Positions 53,534 to 61,488 of a stretch of 64,000 nucleotides of DNA are shown one piece after another (positions within the stretch are counted from its first letter, which is position 1; the number at the start of each line of letters is the position of its first letter). The notes below the pieces were generated by a model. That model did no database searches, was not told the origin of the DNA, and worked only from the letters and a program-made list of their open reading frames with translations. Both the position numbers and the translations under genes were made by a program. Where the stretch lies: the NCBI RefSeq assembly GCF_918741275.1, contig NZ_CAKKNA010000003.1, positions 1 to 64,000 on the forward strand, written 5' to 3'. This DNA comes from Bacillus sp. CECT 9360 (GTDB lineage: Bacteria > Bacillota > Bacilli > Bacillales > DSM-1321).

Positions 53534-54331
53534 ATGAAATACATTCATCATTTATTATCTTTCGGCTATCATCAGGCCATGTCCTGCCTATTTCCTGTGA
53601 TTATTTTTCTGACGCTGGCGGTTTCGAAGTTCATTCCGGGAGACTTTATCGCACGCTATGACTTTATTCTGCTGGTCTGTCTCATTTATCAGCTTCTATT
53701 TTTGGTCACCAGATTGGAAACCTTTGATGAATTCAAGGTCATATGCCTATTCCATGTCATCGGCCTCGCCCTTGAATTGTATAAGGTTCATATGGGGTCC
53801 TGGGCTTATCCGGAAGAAGCATGGTCTAAGATTGCTGGAGTCCCTTTATACAGTGGATTTATGTACGCCAGTGTCGCCAGTTATATGTGCCAGGCATGGC
53901 GCCGAATGGATTTGCAGCTGGTTAACTGGCCAAATACCTGGATGGTAACCCTGGTGGCTGCGGCGACTTACTTTAACTTTTTCACCCATCATTATATGTG
54001 GGATCTGCGCTGGGTTCTAAAGGCGGTAATCCTTCTGCTCTTCTTTAGAACGTTTGTAACGTTTACCATTCAAAGAACGACCTACAGAATGCCGCTTTCA
54101 CTATCCTTTGTTTTGATTGGCTTTTTTATCTGGATCGCGGAAAACATCGTCACTTTCTTCGGTGCCTGGCAATATCCAAACCAGCAAGCTGGATGGCAGC
54201 TCGTACATGTCAGCAAGATCAGTTCCTGGCTCCTGCTGGTCATTGTCAGTTTTCTGGCGGTCGCTCTATTGAAACATGTAAAAAACAAGGAATTGACAGA
54301 AATGAAGGATAAAAACATTTCGTTTAAATAA
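53534..54331 (+). CDS. DUF817 membrane protein (YoaT-like)
   Basis: 265 residues with seven to eight membrane helices. TRLETFDEFKVICLFHVIGLALELYKVHMGSW is the DUF817 core (residues about 60-90), with GVPLYSGFMYASVASYMCQAW after it. Function unknown. The final codons (ISFK-stop) are themselves the first unit of a 21-bp repeat array, so the gene's 3' end has been built from, or invaded by, the repeat. Converges on a small membrane-protein gene. Confidence 0.85.
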   Translation: MKYIHHLLSFGYHQAMSCLFPVIIFLTLAVSKFIPGDFIARYDFILLVCLIYQLLFLVTRLETFDEFKVICLFHVIGLALELYKVHMGSWAYPEEAWSKIAGVPLYSGFMYASVASYMCQAWRRMDLQLVNWPNTWMVTLVAAATYFNFFTHHYMWDLRWVLKAVILLLFFRTFVTFTIQRTTYRMPLSLSFVLIGFFIWIAENIVTFFGAWQYPNQQAGWQLVHVSKISSWLLLVIVSFLAVALLKHVKNKELTEMKDKNISFK

Positions 54332-54430
54332 GGGGAGTTTTTCGTTTGAATCGAGGGTATTTTCGTATAAATTAACCTTGTTTTCGTTTAAGAGACGAGA
54401 TTTTTCGTTTAAATCAATTGACCTCTTTTT
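54319..54430. repeat. 21-bp-period repeat array, locus 3
   Basis: TTCGTTTAAAT-like cores start at 54319, 54341, 54362, 54383 and 54404 (steps 22, 21, 21, 21), for example TTCGTTTAAATAAGG, TTCGTTTGAATCGAGG, TTCGTTTAAATCAATTG. The first unit lies inside the DUF817 coding region and supplies its stop codon; the rest fill the gap to the convergent small gene. The core TTTTCG...AAAT resembles TTATCG...AAAT of locus 1. Confidence 0.85.
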
Positions 54431-54475
54431 TGTATACAAACTTTCAGAAAAAGCTGTGCATTTCATGAATGAAAT

Positions 54476-54700
54476 TCACAGCTTTCCTGACTCATGGCTG
54501 GACTCGTTTCTTCTTGTGATTTCATCCTCTAATTCCTTTGTTTTGAGCGCTTCCTTGCGGGAATATTTAATGATAAACCTCATGGTAAACACCGCGGCGA
54601 TAAAAAAGATTGCCGAGGTTATGCCTGCAGGGATATATTCAGATTTATCTTCAGGGAAGTAAAGAAAAAGTACTAATACTGCATTATTAAGAAAGTCCAT
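54476..54700 (-). CDS. Small hypothetical membrane protein
   Basis: 74 residues: two hydrophobic segments (about 3-18 and 22-42) and a charged C-terminal tail (about 48-74, with KEALKTKELEDEITRR). GAAAGGATG stands about eight bases before the ATG, supporting real translation. No family recognised. It converges on the DUF817 gene and is followed by the repeat array. Confidence 0.6.
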   Translation of the reverse strand: MDFLNNAVLVLFLYFPEDKSEYIPAGITSAIFFIAAVFTMRFIIKYSRKEALKTKELEDEITRRNESSHESGKL

Positions 54701-54797
54701 TTGTTACATCCTTTCTATAAGGCCACATTCTTTGATTTATTATATCAATTTACCAAGCTTCTCTCTATCATATCCGTGTAACAGAAATATGCTTTTG

Positions 54798-55550
54798 TTA
54801 GTGACTGTTTCTTAGCAAGTGATGGAGAAGCCGGTCTTTATCGTCAAAAAATTGTTTCATTAACCTAAAGTGATTCGTATCCTCAAGTTCGGTTTCCCTG
54901 ATTCCGTCTACTGATAACTCTAAAATTTTCGCCTCTGGATAGGCCATTAAGATGGGGGAATGTGTTGCGATGATGAATTGAGAGTTTTCCTTTACCAGTT
55001 CATCAAGCCTTGATAAGATGGACAACTGACGTAACGGAGATAATGCTGCTTCCGGCTCATCCAGAATATAAAGCCCATTTCCTCTAAATCGGTGTGAAAA
55101 TATTGAAAAGAATGATTCTCCATGTGATTGTTCATGAAGAGAAACACCTCCAAATGAATCGATAATCCGTGGGCCCCCGACTTCCCTATCCAGCTCTTCA
55201 ATATTCGTTGCCAGATTATAAATCGTCTCAGCCCGCAAATAAAATCCGTCCCCGGGCCTGTTGACTCCTTTTATAACCTTGATATATTGCTCAAGCTCAG
55301 AATGGGAATCAAAGGTACTGAAGTTAAAATTAGCGCTTCCTCCCTCTGGATTAAAACCAGCAGCAACGGCAATTGCTTCAAGGAGAGTCGATTTACCCAT
55401 ACCATTTTCACCGATTATATATGTAACCTTAGGATGCAGAGACAATTCGTGTAAATTAAGGATAACTGGCAAGTTAAACGGATAGCTTTCAAATGAAGGC
55501 ACTTCCTTGCGTTTTAATTCAATTCTTCTAATAAATTGAGTTAAATTCAT
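54798..55550 (-). CDS. AAA ATPase of the SMC/ABC-like (AAA_15/AAA_21) type
   Basis: About 250 residues and a complete ATPase: Walker A GENGMGKST (about 50-58), signature-like SHGESFFSIF (about 145-154), Walker B LYILDEPEAALS (about 165-176) and the switch His in IIATHSPILM. It has no membrane partner, coiled-coil insertion or TOPRIM nuclease domain, and no adjacent toxin-like gene, so it is an orphan predicted ATPase of unknown role. The ATG after GGAGGGG is chosen over one nine codons upstream. Confidence 0.82.
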   Translation of the reverse strand: MNLTQFIRRIELKRKEVPSFESYPFNLPVILNLHELSLHPKVTYIIGENGMGKSTLLEAIAVAAGFNPEGGSANFNFSTFDSHSELEQYIKVIKGVNRPGDGFYLRAETIYNLATNIEELDREVGGPRIIDSFGGVSLHEQSHGESFFSIFSHRFRGNGLYILDEPEAALSPLRQLSILSRLDELVKENSQFIIATHSPILMAYPEAKILELSVDGIRETELEDTNHFRLMKQFFDDKDRLLHHLLRNSH

Positions 55551-55591
55551 AACAACCCCTCCAGAGCTTTCCTCCATGTTCTCTCAAACCC

Positions 55592-55627
55592 TTAAAAAAG
55601 AAACGAAAGCTTTTGCCTCGTTTCTCT
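55592..55627 (-). terminator. Terminator after the cyclophilin gene
   Basis: AGAAACGA / TCGTTTCT stem, followed on the minus strand by TTTTTTAAGG. Confidence 0.7.
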
Positions 55628-55634
55628 TATCTCA

Positions 55635-56225
55635 TTATAAAACTTTGATTGATTGAATGACAACATCTTCAACCGGCTTATCCCCAGATCCCGTTTCTAA
55701 GCCGGTGATTTTGTCGACGATATCCATGCCTTCGATAACGTGGCCAAAAACCGTATGCTTATGATCCAGCCAAGGGGTGCCGCCTTTTTCCATATAAGCG
55801 GTGATAATTTCATCCGGATAGCCCGCTTGTTTCATTTGCTCGCCCATGCTGCTGTCGACATGTGGTGCTTGAACGATGAAAAATTGGCTTCCGTTTGTGC
55901 CGGGTCCTGCATTCGCCATCGACAATGCGCCGCGTAGGTTGAATGCCTCCATCGAAAATTCGTCTTCAAACGGAGCGCCCCAAATGCTTTCTCCGCCCAT
56001 ACCCGTTCCCTGGGGATCGCCGCCCTGGATCATGAAGTCTTTAATGATGCGGTGGAATATGACTCCTTCATAATAGCCATTTTCGGCATGCGTAACGAAA
56101 TTTTCTACCGTTTTTGGAGCTAATTCCGGAAATAGCTTAATCTTGATACTTCCCTGGTTTGTTTCCATGATAACTGCTTTTTCATTTTCCAGTACTTCTG
56201 TCGTTAATTGAGGAAAGTCTGTCAT
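55635..56225 (-). CDS. Peptidyl-prolyl cis-trans isomerase, cyclophilin type
   Basis: 196 residues, cytoplasmic (no signal peptide). Active-site segments are present: [15 protein letters not shown] (Arg, Phe, Met, Gln), [14 protein letters not shown] and [10 protein letters not shown]. It accelerates proline isomerisation during protein folding. Longer than B. subtilis PpiB (143) because of an N-terminal extension and a loop (about 130-150, [20 protein letters not shown]) seen in many Bacillaceae cyclophilins. The ribosome binding site is weak (AAAGAAG). Confidence 0.9.
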   Translation of the reverse strand: MTDFPQLTTEVLENEKAVIMETNQGSIKIKLFPELAPKTVENFVTHAENGYYEGVIFHRIIKDFMIQGGDPQGTGMGGESIWGAPFEDEFSMEAFNLRGALSMANAGPGTNGSQFFIVQAPHVDSSMGEQMKQAGYPDEIITAYMEKGGTPWLDHKHTVFGHVIEGMDIVDKITGLETGSGDKPVEDVVIQSIKVL

Positions 56226-56391
56226 AATTGATTCACTTCTTTCTTCTTAATTTTCCTAAAATCTTGGCTTCTCTTCTATTTTATTGCCTTCATTTGTCAA
56301 CTTTACACGACTTTTTTTAAAAAATCATCTTTTAAGAAACTTCTATTGTTCTGCGAGTTCTTTTATTTTTTGTAAGCTTCTTCAGCAAATT

Positions 56392-56754
56392 CTACTCGAA
56401 GTATTTTTCTCCATCAGGAAGCTTCCCAAAGTCCCCGATTTCAATTGAGAGCAGAATCTGTCCGTCACTACCAGATAAGCTGTAAGTATAGGCGAGGTCT
56501 TCGGGAGCCAAAGGCTGTTCCCACCTTGAATTATAAAGGGAAAGCCTAAGCAAGATCTTCGGTTCCCATGTAATGACAGTCAATTTCGTATATTGACCGT
56601 CATCCAGGTTCCATGAAATTTCACTGTCGATGCTTAAATCGACATTATAATCGGGATCTTCAGGCAAGTCATCCCACTGCTTGATAAATAGAGGCTTCAC
56701 CAAAACTCCCCATACCTTTGAAGCAGGTGAATGAATAGTAATCTCGTCTTTCAC
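56392..56754 (-). pseudogene. SRPBCC-family gene with frameshifted C-terminus
   Basis: The intact frame gives 120 residues with SRPBCC/AHSA1 features (IHSPASKVWGVLVKPLFIKQW, LTVITWEPKILLRLSLYNSRW). It stops at EKYFE, where the family normally continues through one more helix. The missing helix is still in the DNA: shifting frame once reads VEFAEEAYKK, and shifting again at a poly-A tract reads IKELAEQ-stop. Two single-base indels would restore it. The GTG start also lacks a clear ribosome binding site. Either a decaying gene or sequence errors; the short product might still fold. Confidence 0.6.
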
Positions 56755-56915
56755 AATTAGTTGATTGTCATTTTGTTTGCTCCTTCATTTTCCCCCATAT
56801 TATCATTATCTAAATCTTCGTTCCAACCATGGAAAAAGAAATCGGCTGACTGTAAAAATCCAAGCATCTTATGTATCATGGAGAGTAGAAATGTATTGAA
56901 AGGGCGGATAAAGAC

Positions 56916-57302
56916 ATGACGGAAGACAACTTCAAGGTTGGGGATAAAGTAACGGCGATTTATAAAACGGGAAAATATATCGGAGAGCTTACAGACATTC
57001 GTCCAAATGCCTATCTTGTAAAGGTTCTTGCCGTAGCAAAGCATCCGATGCAAGGAGATCTCCATAATCCTAGGCAGACGGATGTGACGATGTTCCATCA
57101 AAGACGGGCCCTTGCTTTTCGGGAGCAGGCCAATATCCCTAAAAATATGGTTAAACATTATGAAGAGGAGATCCCGGAATATAAGACTTCACTAAAGGAG
57201 TCTATGGACAAAATGAAGCAGCAGCTTTCTGAAGATAGTAAGGAATGGAACCAAAGAAGCCTGGAAATGCTCGGCGAACTGGAAGCAGATTATTTTAAAT
57301 AA
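56916..57302 (+). CDS. kapB: Sporulation phosphorelay protein KapB
   Basis: 128 residues, the length of B. subtilis KapB. FKVGDKVTAIYKTGKYIGEL opens a small SH3-like beta barrel (about 5-50), then MFHQRRALAFREQANIPKNM and a C-terminal helix. In B. subtilis kapB is co-transcribed with kinB and needed for KinB activity in sporulation initiation. Here kinB is not adjacent, and kapB has its own upstream region. Structured repeat copy B begins 33 bases after its stop. Confidence 0.9.
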   Translation: MTEDNFKVGDKVTAIYKTGKYIGELTDIRPNAYLVKVLAVAKHPMQGDLHNPRQTDVTMFHQRRALAFREQANIPKNMVKHYEEEIPEYKTSLKESMDKMKQQLSEDSKEWNQRSLEMLGELEADYFK

Positions 57303-57334
57303 AGGCCTGTTAAGGAATAATGTTGATTTTACTA

Positions 57335-57471
57335 TTTTTGGCTTATTCGTGTGAAACCGAGGTTTCACACGCCTTTCAGCAGTATGCTGAAAGGTAGCAA
57401 CAGTCCCTGAGACGTAAGAGAAAGCTCGCTTTCTCCTTCGTCTTAGGGACTGTTGCAAAAATGAGCCAAAA
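57335..57471. repeat. Cloverleaf-like structured repeat, copy B
   Basis: Same plan and orientation as copy A at 667-860. Outer pair TTTTTGGCTTATT / AATGAGCCAAAA. H1 57348-57371 (CGTGTGAAACC GA GGTTTCACACG), H2 57372-57394 (CCTTTCAGC AGTAT GCTGAAAGG), H3 57398-57455 (CAACAGTCCCT ... AGGGACTGTTG with apical GAGAAAGC TC GCTTTCTC). The lower H3 stem shares no sequence with copy A but pairs perfectly, strong evidence that structure is conserved. Lies between convergent kapB and kapD. Confidence 0.88.
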
Positions 57472-57539
57472 GCTACAGAGATATGTAACATTGCTTAAAT
57501 AAATACTAAAAGCCAAATCAACTGTATGTGATTTGACTT

Positions 57540-58163
57540 TTATAATGCAAGATTATCAAATACTTTTGATAAATCGATACGGTCACCTATTGTGGTAGGT
57601 TGATGATTTTTCATGTAGCTTTTATCCTTTTCTACCAGTTTGAAGATATTGTAAGTAGTCAGTGCGTCATCAAGGGCACGGTGGTGTTTCCCTGTGCCTT
57701 CTTTTCCATATGCCTGAACGGCTTTCCACAATCCAGTCTGGTTTTGATCACCGAAAAAGCGTTTATATTCCATGGATAAATCGATTTGCTTGCCGCGGAA
57801 CGGGAACTCAACATTTGCTCTTTGGCAGTTTTGGCGCAATACCTTCATATCCATGTTTCCCCAAGTAACAATCGAAGTAGGCTGATTTTGGTCATATTTT
57901 TTCAATAAAGCAATAAGGTCTTTAAAAGGTATCCCGCTTTCAACCTGTTCCTGTGAAATATTAAGGAAAGTTTTACAGCGATCTGTAAGTTTAGAGAATT
58001 TAGAGGGGATGACAAATGATGAAAATTGATCGATAATTTGCTCATTGATAACGGCCGCCAGTCCGACTTCAATAATTTCCGGGTAAAAACCATCAGGATT
58101 CATCTTTCCCTCAGGCATGGTAAATTCAAAATCGATAAATAAATGCTGTTGCCCACCTTCCAT
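57540..58163 (-). CDS. kapD: 3'-5' exonuclease-like sporulation regulator KapD
   Basis: 207 residues, DEDDh exonuclease fold: LFIDFEFTMPEG (DxE, about 9-20), the middle Asp region in TWGNMDMKVLR, and HHRALDDALTTYNIF (H and D, about 158-172). It matches KapD of B. subtilis, which inhibits the KinA pathway to sporulation. AGGAAAGGAGG precedes the ATG. It converges on kapB here rather than following it, so the local order has changed relative to the kinB-kapB-kapD operon as I recall it. Confidence 0.9.
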   Translation of the reverse strand: MEGGQQHLFIDFEFTMPEGKMNPDGFYPEIIEVGLAAVINEQIIDQFSSFVIPSKFSKLTDRCKTFLNISQEQVESGIPFKDLIALLKKYDQNQPTSIVTWGNMDMKVLRQNCQRANVEFPFRGKQIDLSMEYKRFFGDQNQTGLWKAVQAYGKEGTGKHHRALDDALTTYNIFKLVEKDKSYMKNHQPTTIGDRIDLSKVFDNLAL

Positions 58164-58215
58164 TTCCGCGCCTCCTTTCCTTATATATATAAAACGTTCA
58201 TATTTTTAAATAATT

Positions 58216-58450
58216 GGCTCTGTTAAATTCCATTGTTGATTTTCAAATGGTCATGGAATCTACTCGCTTTCCGCGGACGAACTGGCAAGCCTCCTCACTC
58301 GTACCTCGCTGGGGGGTCTTGCCAGCCCGTTTTTCCGCAGGACGTTGAATCATCATCCTTGAATAGACACCGCACGAGAAAATGCGTATGCATTTTCGAG
58401 GAGTCTCGCAGATTCCCTTCCCAAAAACAACATTATCGTTTAACAGAGCC
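58216..58450 (+). mobile_element. 235-bp MITE-like element, copy 2
   Basis: Same ends and length as copy 1 (GGCTCTGTTAAA ... TTTAACAGAGCC), same orientation, with a perfect 8-bp target duplication AAATAATT (58208-58215 and 58451-58458). It differs from copy 1 by a couple of bases around CTCGCTGGGGGG. Inserted about 50 bp upstream of kapD, so it may affect that promoter. Confidence 0.93.
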
Positions 58451-58532
58451 AAATAATTAATAACCTTCTATCTGCATCATTATTCAAACATTATAACAGA
58501 AACTTCTGAATAATTTTTATCTTTTTTGCATT

Positions 58533-58634
58533 TTATTCGGTATTTTTCTTAGCAACCCCTTTTTTCCTGCCAGGTTTTGGATTATCATGGGGAAGTAAAT
58601 CGAGATTATTCGACACGAATCGATTGACGGTCCT
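58533..58634 (-). pseudogene. 3' remnant of an unrecognised gene
   Basis: A 33-codon minus-strand frame ends RFVSNNLDLLPHDNPKPG then a basic tail RKKGVAKKNTE-stop. Composition is protein-like, but there is no start codon with a ribosome binding site and a TAA closes the frame upstream. It lies between MITE copy 2 and pbpD, where a deletion could have removed the rest. No family assigned. Confidence 0.35.
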
Positions 58635-58736
58635 TTAAGCGAAGAATTCTCCTGTACGCAGATAGAGACTACCTGTATCTGCCAAGCTTTAAGTCGGTGC
58701 CGTCATACCAAAATATATTAGATTGGAAGTTGGCTT

Positions 58737-60596
58737 ATGCGCAAGTTTCTTGGCTATTTTTTTATCATCATGCTCATTCCTTTGCTTACGCTCTTGATTC
58801 TTCTATCATATCGAGAATGGACTTCCGCCGAGAGCTTCCACAAGCTGCTTGATACGAAAATTTCCGGCGATGGGATTAAATTGCCTCAAACCAGCTTCAT
58901 GAGAGCAGCGGACGGCACCGTCATTTCTGAAATTTCAGGTCTTCAAAAAAGGAAATATATTTCTGATCAAGAAATTCCCTCATTTCTGAAGGACCTCTTT
59001 GTCACGATTGAAGACAGGCATTTCTATCAGCATGCCGGAATAGACGCTGTAGCCATCAGCCGGGCCATCGTTGTAAACTCCCAGAGTGACTCGATTGAAC
59101 AAGGCGGCAGCACGATCACCCAACAGCTGGCCAGGAATGTATATCTTTCACAGGAAAAAACCTATAACCGAAAACTGACTGAACTTCTCTATTCCTATCA
59201 GCTGGAAAGGACTCTGTCTAAACCTGAAATCTTAGAATTGTATATTAATGCCATATACTATCACAACGGAAATTACGGGATCGAGTCAGCGGCTCAATTT
59301 TACTTTAGTAAGCCTGCGAAAAACCTTTCGAAGGCGCAACTTGCTTTTCTCGCGGCCATTCCAAACAACCCGAATTTGTATAATCCTTTGAAAAACTACG
59401 ACGCTACCAAGAAACGGCAGGAACGGATTCTTTCCCAGATGGTAGAAACAAAAAAACTGACAAAAGAAGAATTTACGCAAATTGTCAATGAACCGATTGT
59501 GTTAAATGTCAGGAAACAAAATGACTTGCACCCAGATTATTCAGACTATGTGAAAAGGGAGCTTAGAAGCCTGGTCGCTCATTCTGAAGGAATGAGGGAA
59601 AGATTGAACGATCCCGATGCAAAAATTCGAGAAAAGGCTGCAGCTGAGCTTGATAAGAAGGTAACTGACTTGTTGGAATCGGGTATTACCATACACTCGG
59701 CTCTAGATACCGGGATACAGAGTCGTGCGAAACACGCGGTACAAAACCGCTTATCCTCCACCTCCGTTGAAGGTGCTGCAGTTGTCATACAGCATCATAC
59801 GCACGAGCTTGTCTCTTTGATTGGGGGAACGGATTATAAAAAAAATTCTTTCAATCGGGCCTATCAAGCGTATCGCCAGCCGGGGTCGGCTATTAAACCA
59901 TTATTGGTCTATGCCCCTTATATTGAAGAAACGAACGCAAGTGTCCTGGAGGGTGTCAGCGGGGCACGCTATTGCAAAAATGGATATTGCCCCAAAAATT
60001 ACGACGGTAGTGTGTATGGAACAGTGACCATCAAAAAGGCATTTGCCAATTCATATAACACACCTGCCCTTAGGCTTTTTGAAAAAACGGGCATAAGAAA
60101 GAGCTTTAGCTATTTAGACAAGTTTCAATTTAGTCAAGTAAACGAACTGGATCACCATCTTTCTGCAGCAATTGGCGGGTTTACAAATACGATCAGTCCG
60201 CTCGAACTGACCAATGCCTTTACATCCTTTAAAGATGGCACCTATCTCCCTGCCCATGCCATCCGCAAAGTGACAAGCAAGGATGGAAAAGTGCTATATC
60301 AATGGAACGATAAACCGCAAACGGTATGGAAGCCAGAAACCGTAAAGAAAATGAGAGAACTGCTGCATGAAGTAACATTAAACGGCACAGCCAGAAGTGC
60401 CTACTTTCCCACAGAATACATTGGCGGTAAGACGGGCACGACAAATGATGTTAAGGATATGTGGTTCGTAGGGCTCACAAGTGACTATACAACGGGCGTA
60501 TGGATTGGAAAGGACAAACCAGCTAGCATCGAGCATATTCAGCATACCTATCCGAACTTATCAATCTGGAAAGATATTAATAAAGATTTTAACTAA
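58737..60596 (+). CDS. pbpD: Bifunctional penicillin-binding protein (class A, PbpD/PBP4-like)
   Basis: 619 residues (B. subtilis PbpD 624): membrane anchor (about 5-25), GT51 transglycosylase (about 50-230) with catalytic E92 in IEDRHFYQHAG and QGGSTITQQLARN, then the transpeptidase with RQPGSAIKPL (SxxK), ANSYNTP (SxN) and GGKTGTT (KTG). It polymerises and cross-links peptidoglycan outside the membrane. The ribosome binding site GGAAG is modest. MITE copies flank the gene on both sides in opposite orientation; the right one is inserted across the stop codon and leaves the protein end unchanged. Confidence 0.93.
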   Translation: MRKFLGYFFIIMLIPLLTLLILLSYREWTSAESFHKLLDTKISGDGIKLPQTSFMRAADGTVISEISGLQKRKYISDQEIPSFLKDLFVTIEDRHFYQHAGIDAVAISRAIVVNSQSDSIEQGGSTITQQLARNVYLSQEKTYNRKLTELLYSYQLERTLSKPEILELYINAIYYHNGNYGIESAAQFYFSKPAKNLSKAQLAFLAAIPNNPNLYNPLKNYDATKKRQERILSQMVETKKLTKEEFTQIVNEPIVLNVRKQNDLHPDYSDYVKRELRSLVAHSEGMRERLNDPDAKIREKAAAELDKKVTDLLESGITIHSALDTGIQSRAKHAVQNRLSSTSVEGAAVVIQHHTHELVSLIGGTDYKKNSFNRAYQAYRQPGSAIKPLLVYAPYIEETNASVLEGVSGARYCKNGYCPKNYDGSVYGTVTIKKAFANSYNTPALRLFEKTGIRKSFSYLDKFQFSQVNELDHHLSAAIGGFTNTISPLELTNAFTSFKDGTYLPAHAIRKVTSKDGKVLYQWNDKPQTVWKPETVKKMRELLHEVTLNGTARSAYFPTEYIGGKTGTTNDVKDMWFVGLTSDYTTGVWIGKDKPASIEHIQHTYPNLSIWKDINKDFN

Positions 60597-60597
60597 A

Positions 60598-60832
60598 GGC
60601 TCTGTTAAACGATAATGTTGTTTTTGGGAAGGGAATCTGCGAGACTCCTCGAAAATGCATACGCATTTTCTCGTGCGGTGTCTATTCAAGGATGATGATT
60701 CAACGTCCTGCGGAAAAACGGGCTGGCAAGACCCCGCAGCGAGGTACAAGTGAGGAGGCTTGCCAGTTCGTCCGCGGAAAGCGAGTAGATTCCATGACCA
60801 TTTGAAAATCAACAATGGAATTTAACAGAGCC
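60598..60832 (-). mobile_element. 235-bp MITE-like element, copy 3, inverted
   Basis: Identical in length and ends to copies 1 and 2 but in the opposite orientation. The target duplication is TAACTAAA (60590-60597) versus TAATTAAA (60833-60840), seven of eight bases, so one copy has mutated. The left duplication contains the pbpD stop codon. It separates pbpD from its probable original terminator at 60842-60892. Confidence 0.93.
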
Positions 60833-60841
60833 TAATTAAAA

Positions 60842-60892
60842 AAGCGGGAGGTCATTTTGATAGACTATCAAAATGACCTCCCGCTTTTCTTT
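60842..60892. terminator. Bidirectional terminator between pbpD and the yufK-like gene
   Basis: A perfect 23-bp stem beginning AAAGCGGGAGGTCATTTTGA, with T/A runs on both sides, between convergent genes. Confidence 0.92.
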
Positions 60893-60893
60893 G

Positions 60894-61451
60894 CTATAAC
60901 GGCAAACTTGCCATCATGCTGTTGTAAAGCCTGATGGACGAATAAGCCACAACCAAAACAAGCGCCAACCAAATGAAAGTATCAAAGAAGATTAATCCAA
61001 TCAACCCTGAAGTCGTCAAGCTCGGGCTTATTTTATACACGAGATAAATAAAAGCAATGACGGTCGTCCCTAAAAAAATAGCCGCCAAACCCAAAATCGA
61101 ATTCACGCTGACCAAAGAAACCACTCCGCCAATAAAATAAATCATCGCACCCATCCGGATATTCTTTAAATCGTCCCCGTCCGAGTCCTTGGAGAAAAAT
61201 AACAGAGAGAGTTCGATTATCGTATCGGAAATCAGCTTAAGGGCAGAGAACAGCATAAAACAAATCAGAAACATGACAATTAATAAGGAAAGCTTGATCC
61301 CCGTCTCGGATACAAATTCAAGCATTCCATCGTATATTCCAATATTCTTCAGCAAAATCAGAACTTTCATCTGCCCATATATCGCAAACGAAAGACTGAA
61401 AAGAACAATCGCAATCAACGGAAAATAACCAATCAAATATGTATTTTTCAT
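60894..61451 (-). CDS. YufK-like (DUF5366) membrane protein
   Basis: 185 residues with about five membrane helices, a mixed charged loop (FFSKDSDGDDLKNIRMGAM, about 85-103) and no catalytic motif. Length, topology and position between pbpD and the mrp operon fit B. subtilis YufK. Function unknown. The terminator begins two bases after its stop codon. The symbol is left blank because recognition relies heavily on position. Confidence 0.7.
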   Translation of the reverse strand: MKNTYLIGYFPLIAIVLFSLSFAIYGQMKVLILLKNIGIYDGMLEFVSETGIKLSLLIVMFLICFMLFSALKLISDTIIELSLLFFSKDSDGDDLKNIRMGAMIYFIGGVVSLVSVNSILGLAAIFLGTTVIAFIYLVYKISPSLTTSGLIGLIFFDTFIWLALVLVVAYSSIRLYNSMMASLPL

Positions 61452-61488
61452 TCTGTGTCTCCATCTCTATATCTAGTTCTCTTCCATT

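Noticed and set aside
56757-57158. 133-codon frame antisense to kapB
   Set aside because: It lies opposite a recognised gene, has no ribosome binding site and no domain.
58216-60832. Composite transposon carrying pbpD between two inverted MITEs
   Set aside because: Each MITE has its own 8-bp duplication and the outer flanks do not match each other, so they inserted separately; pbpD is in its expected chromosomal place.
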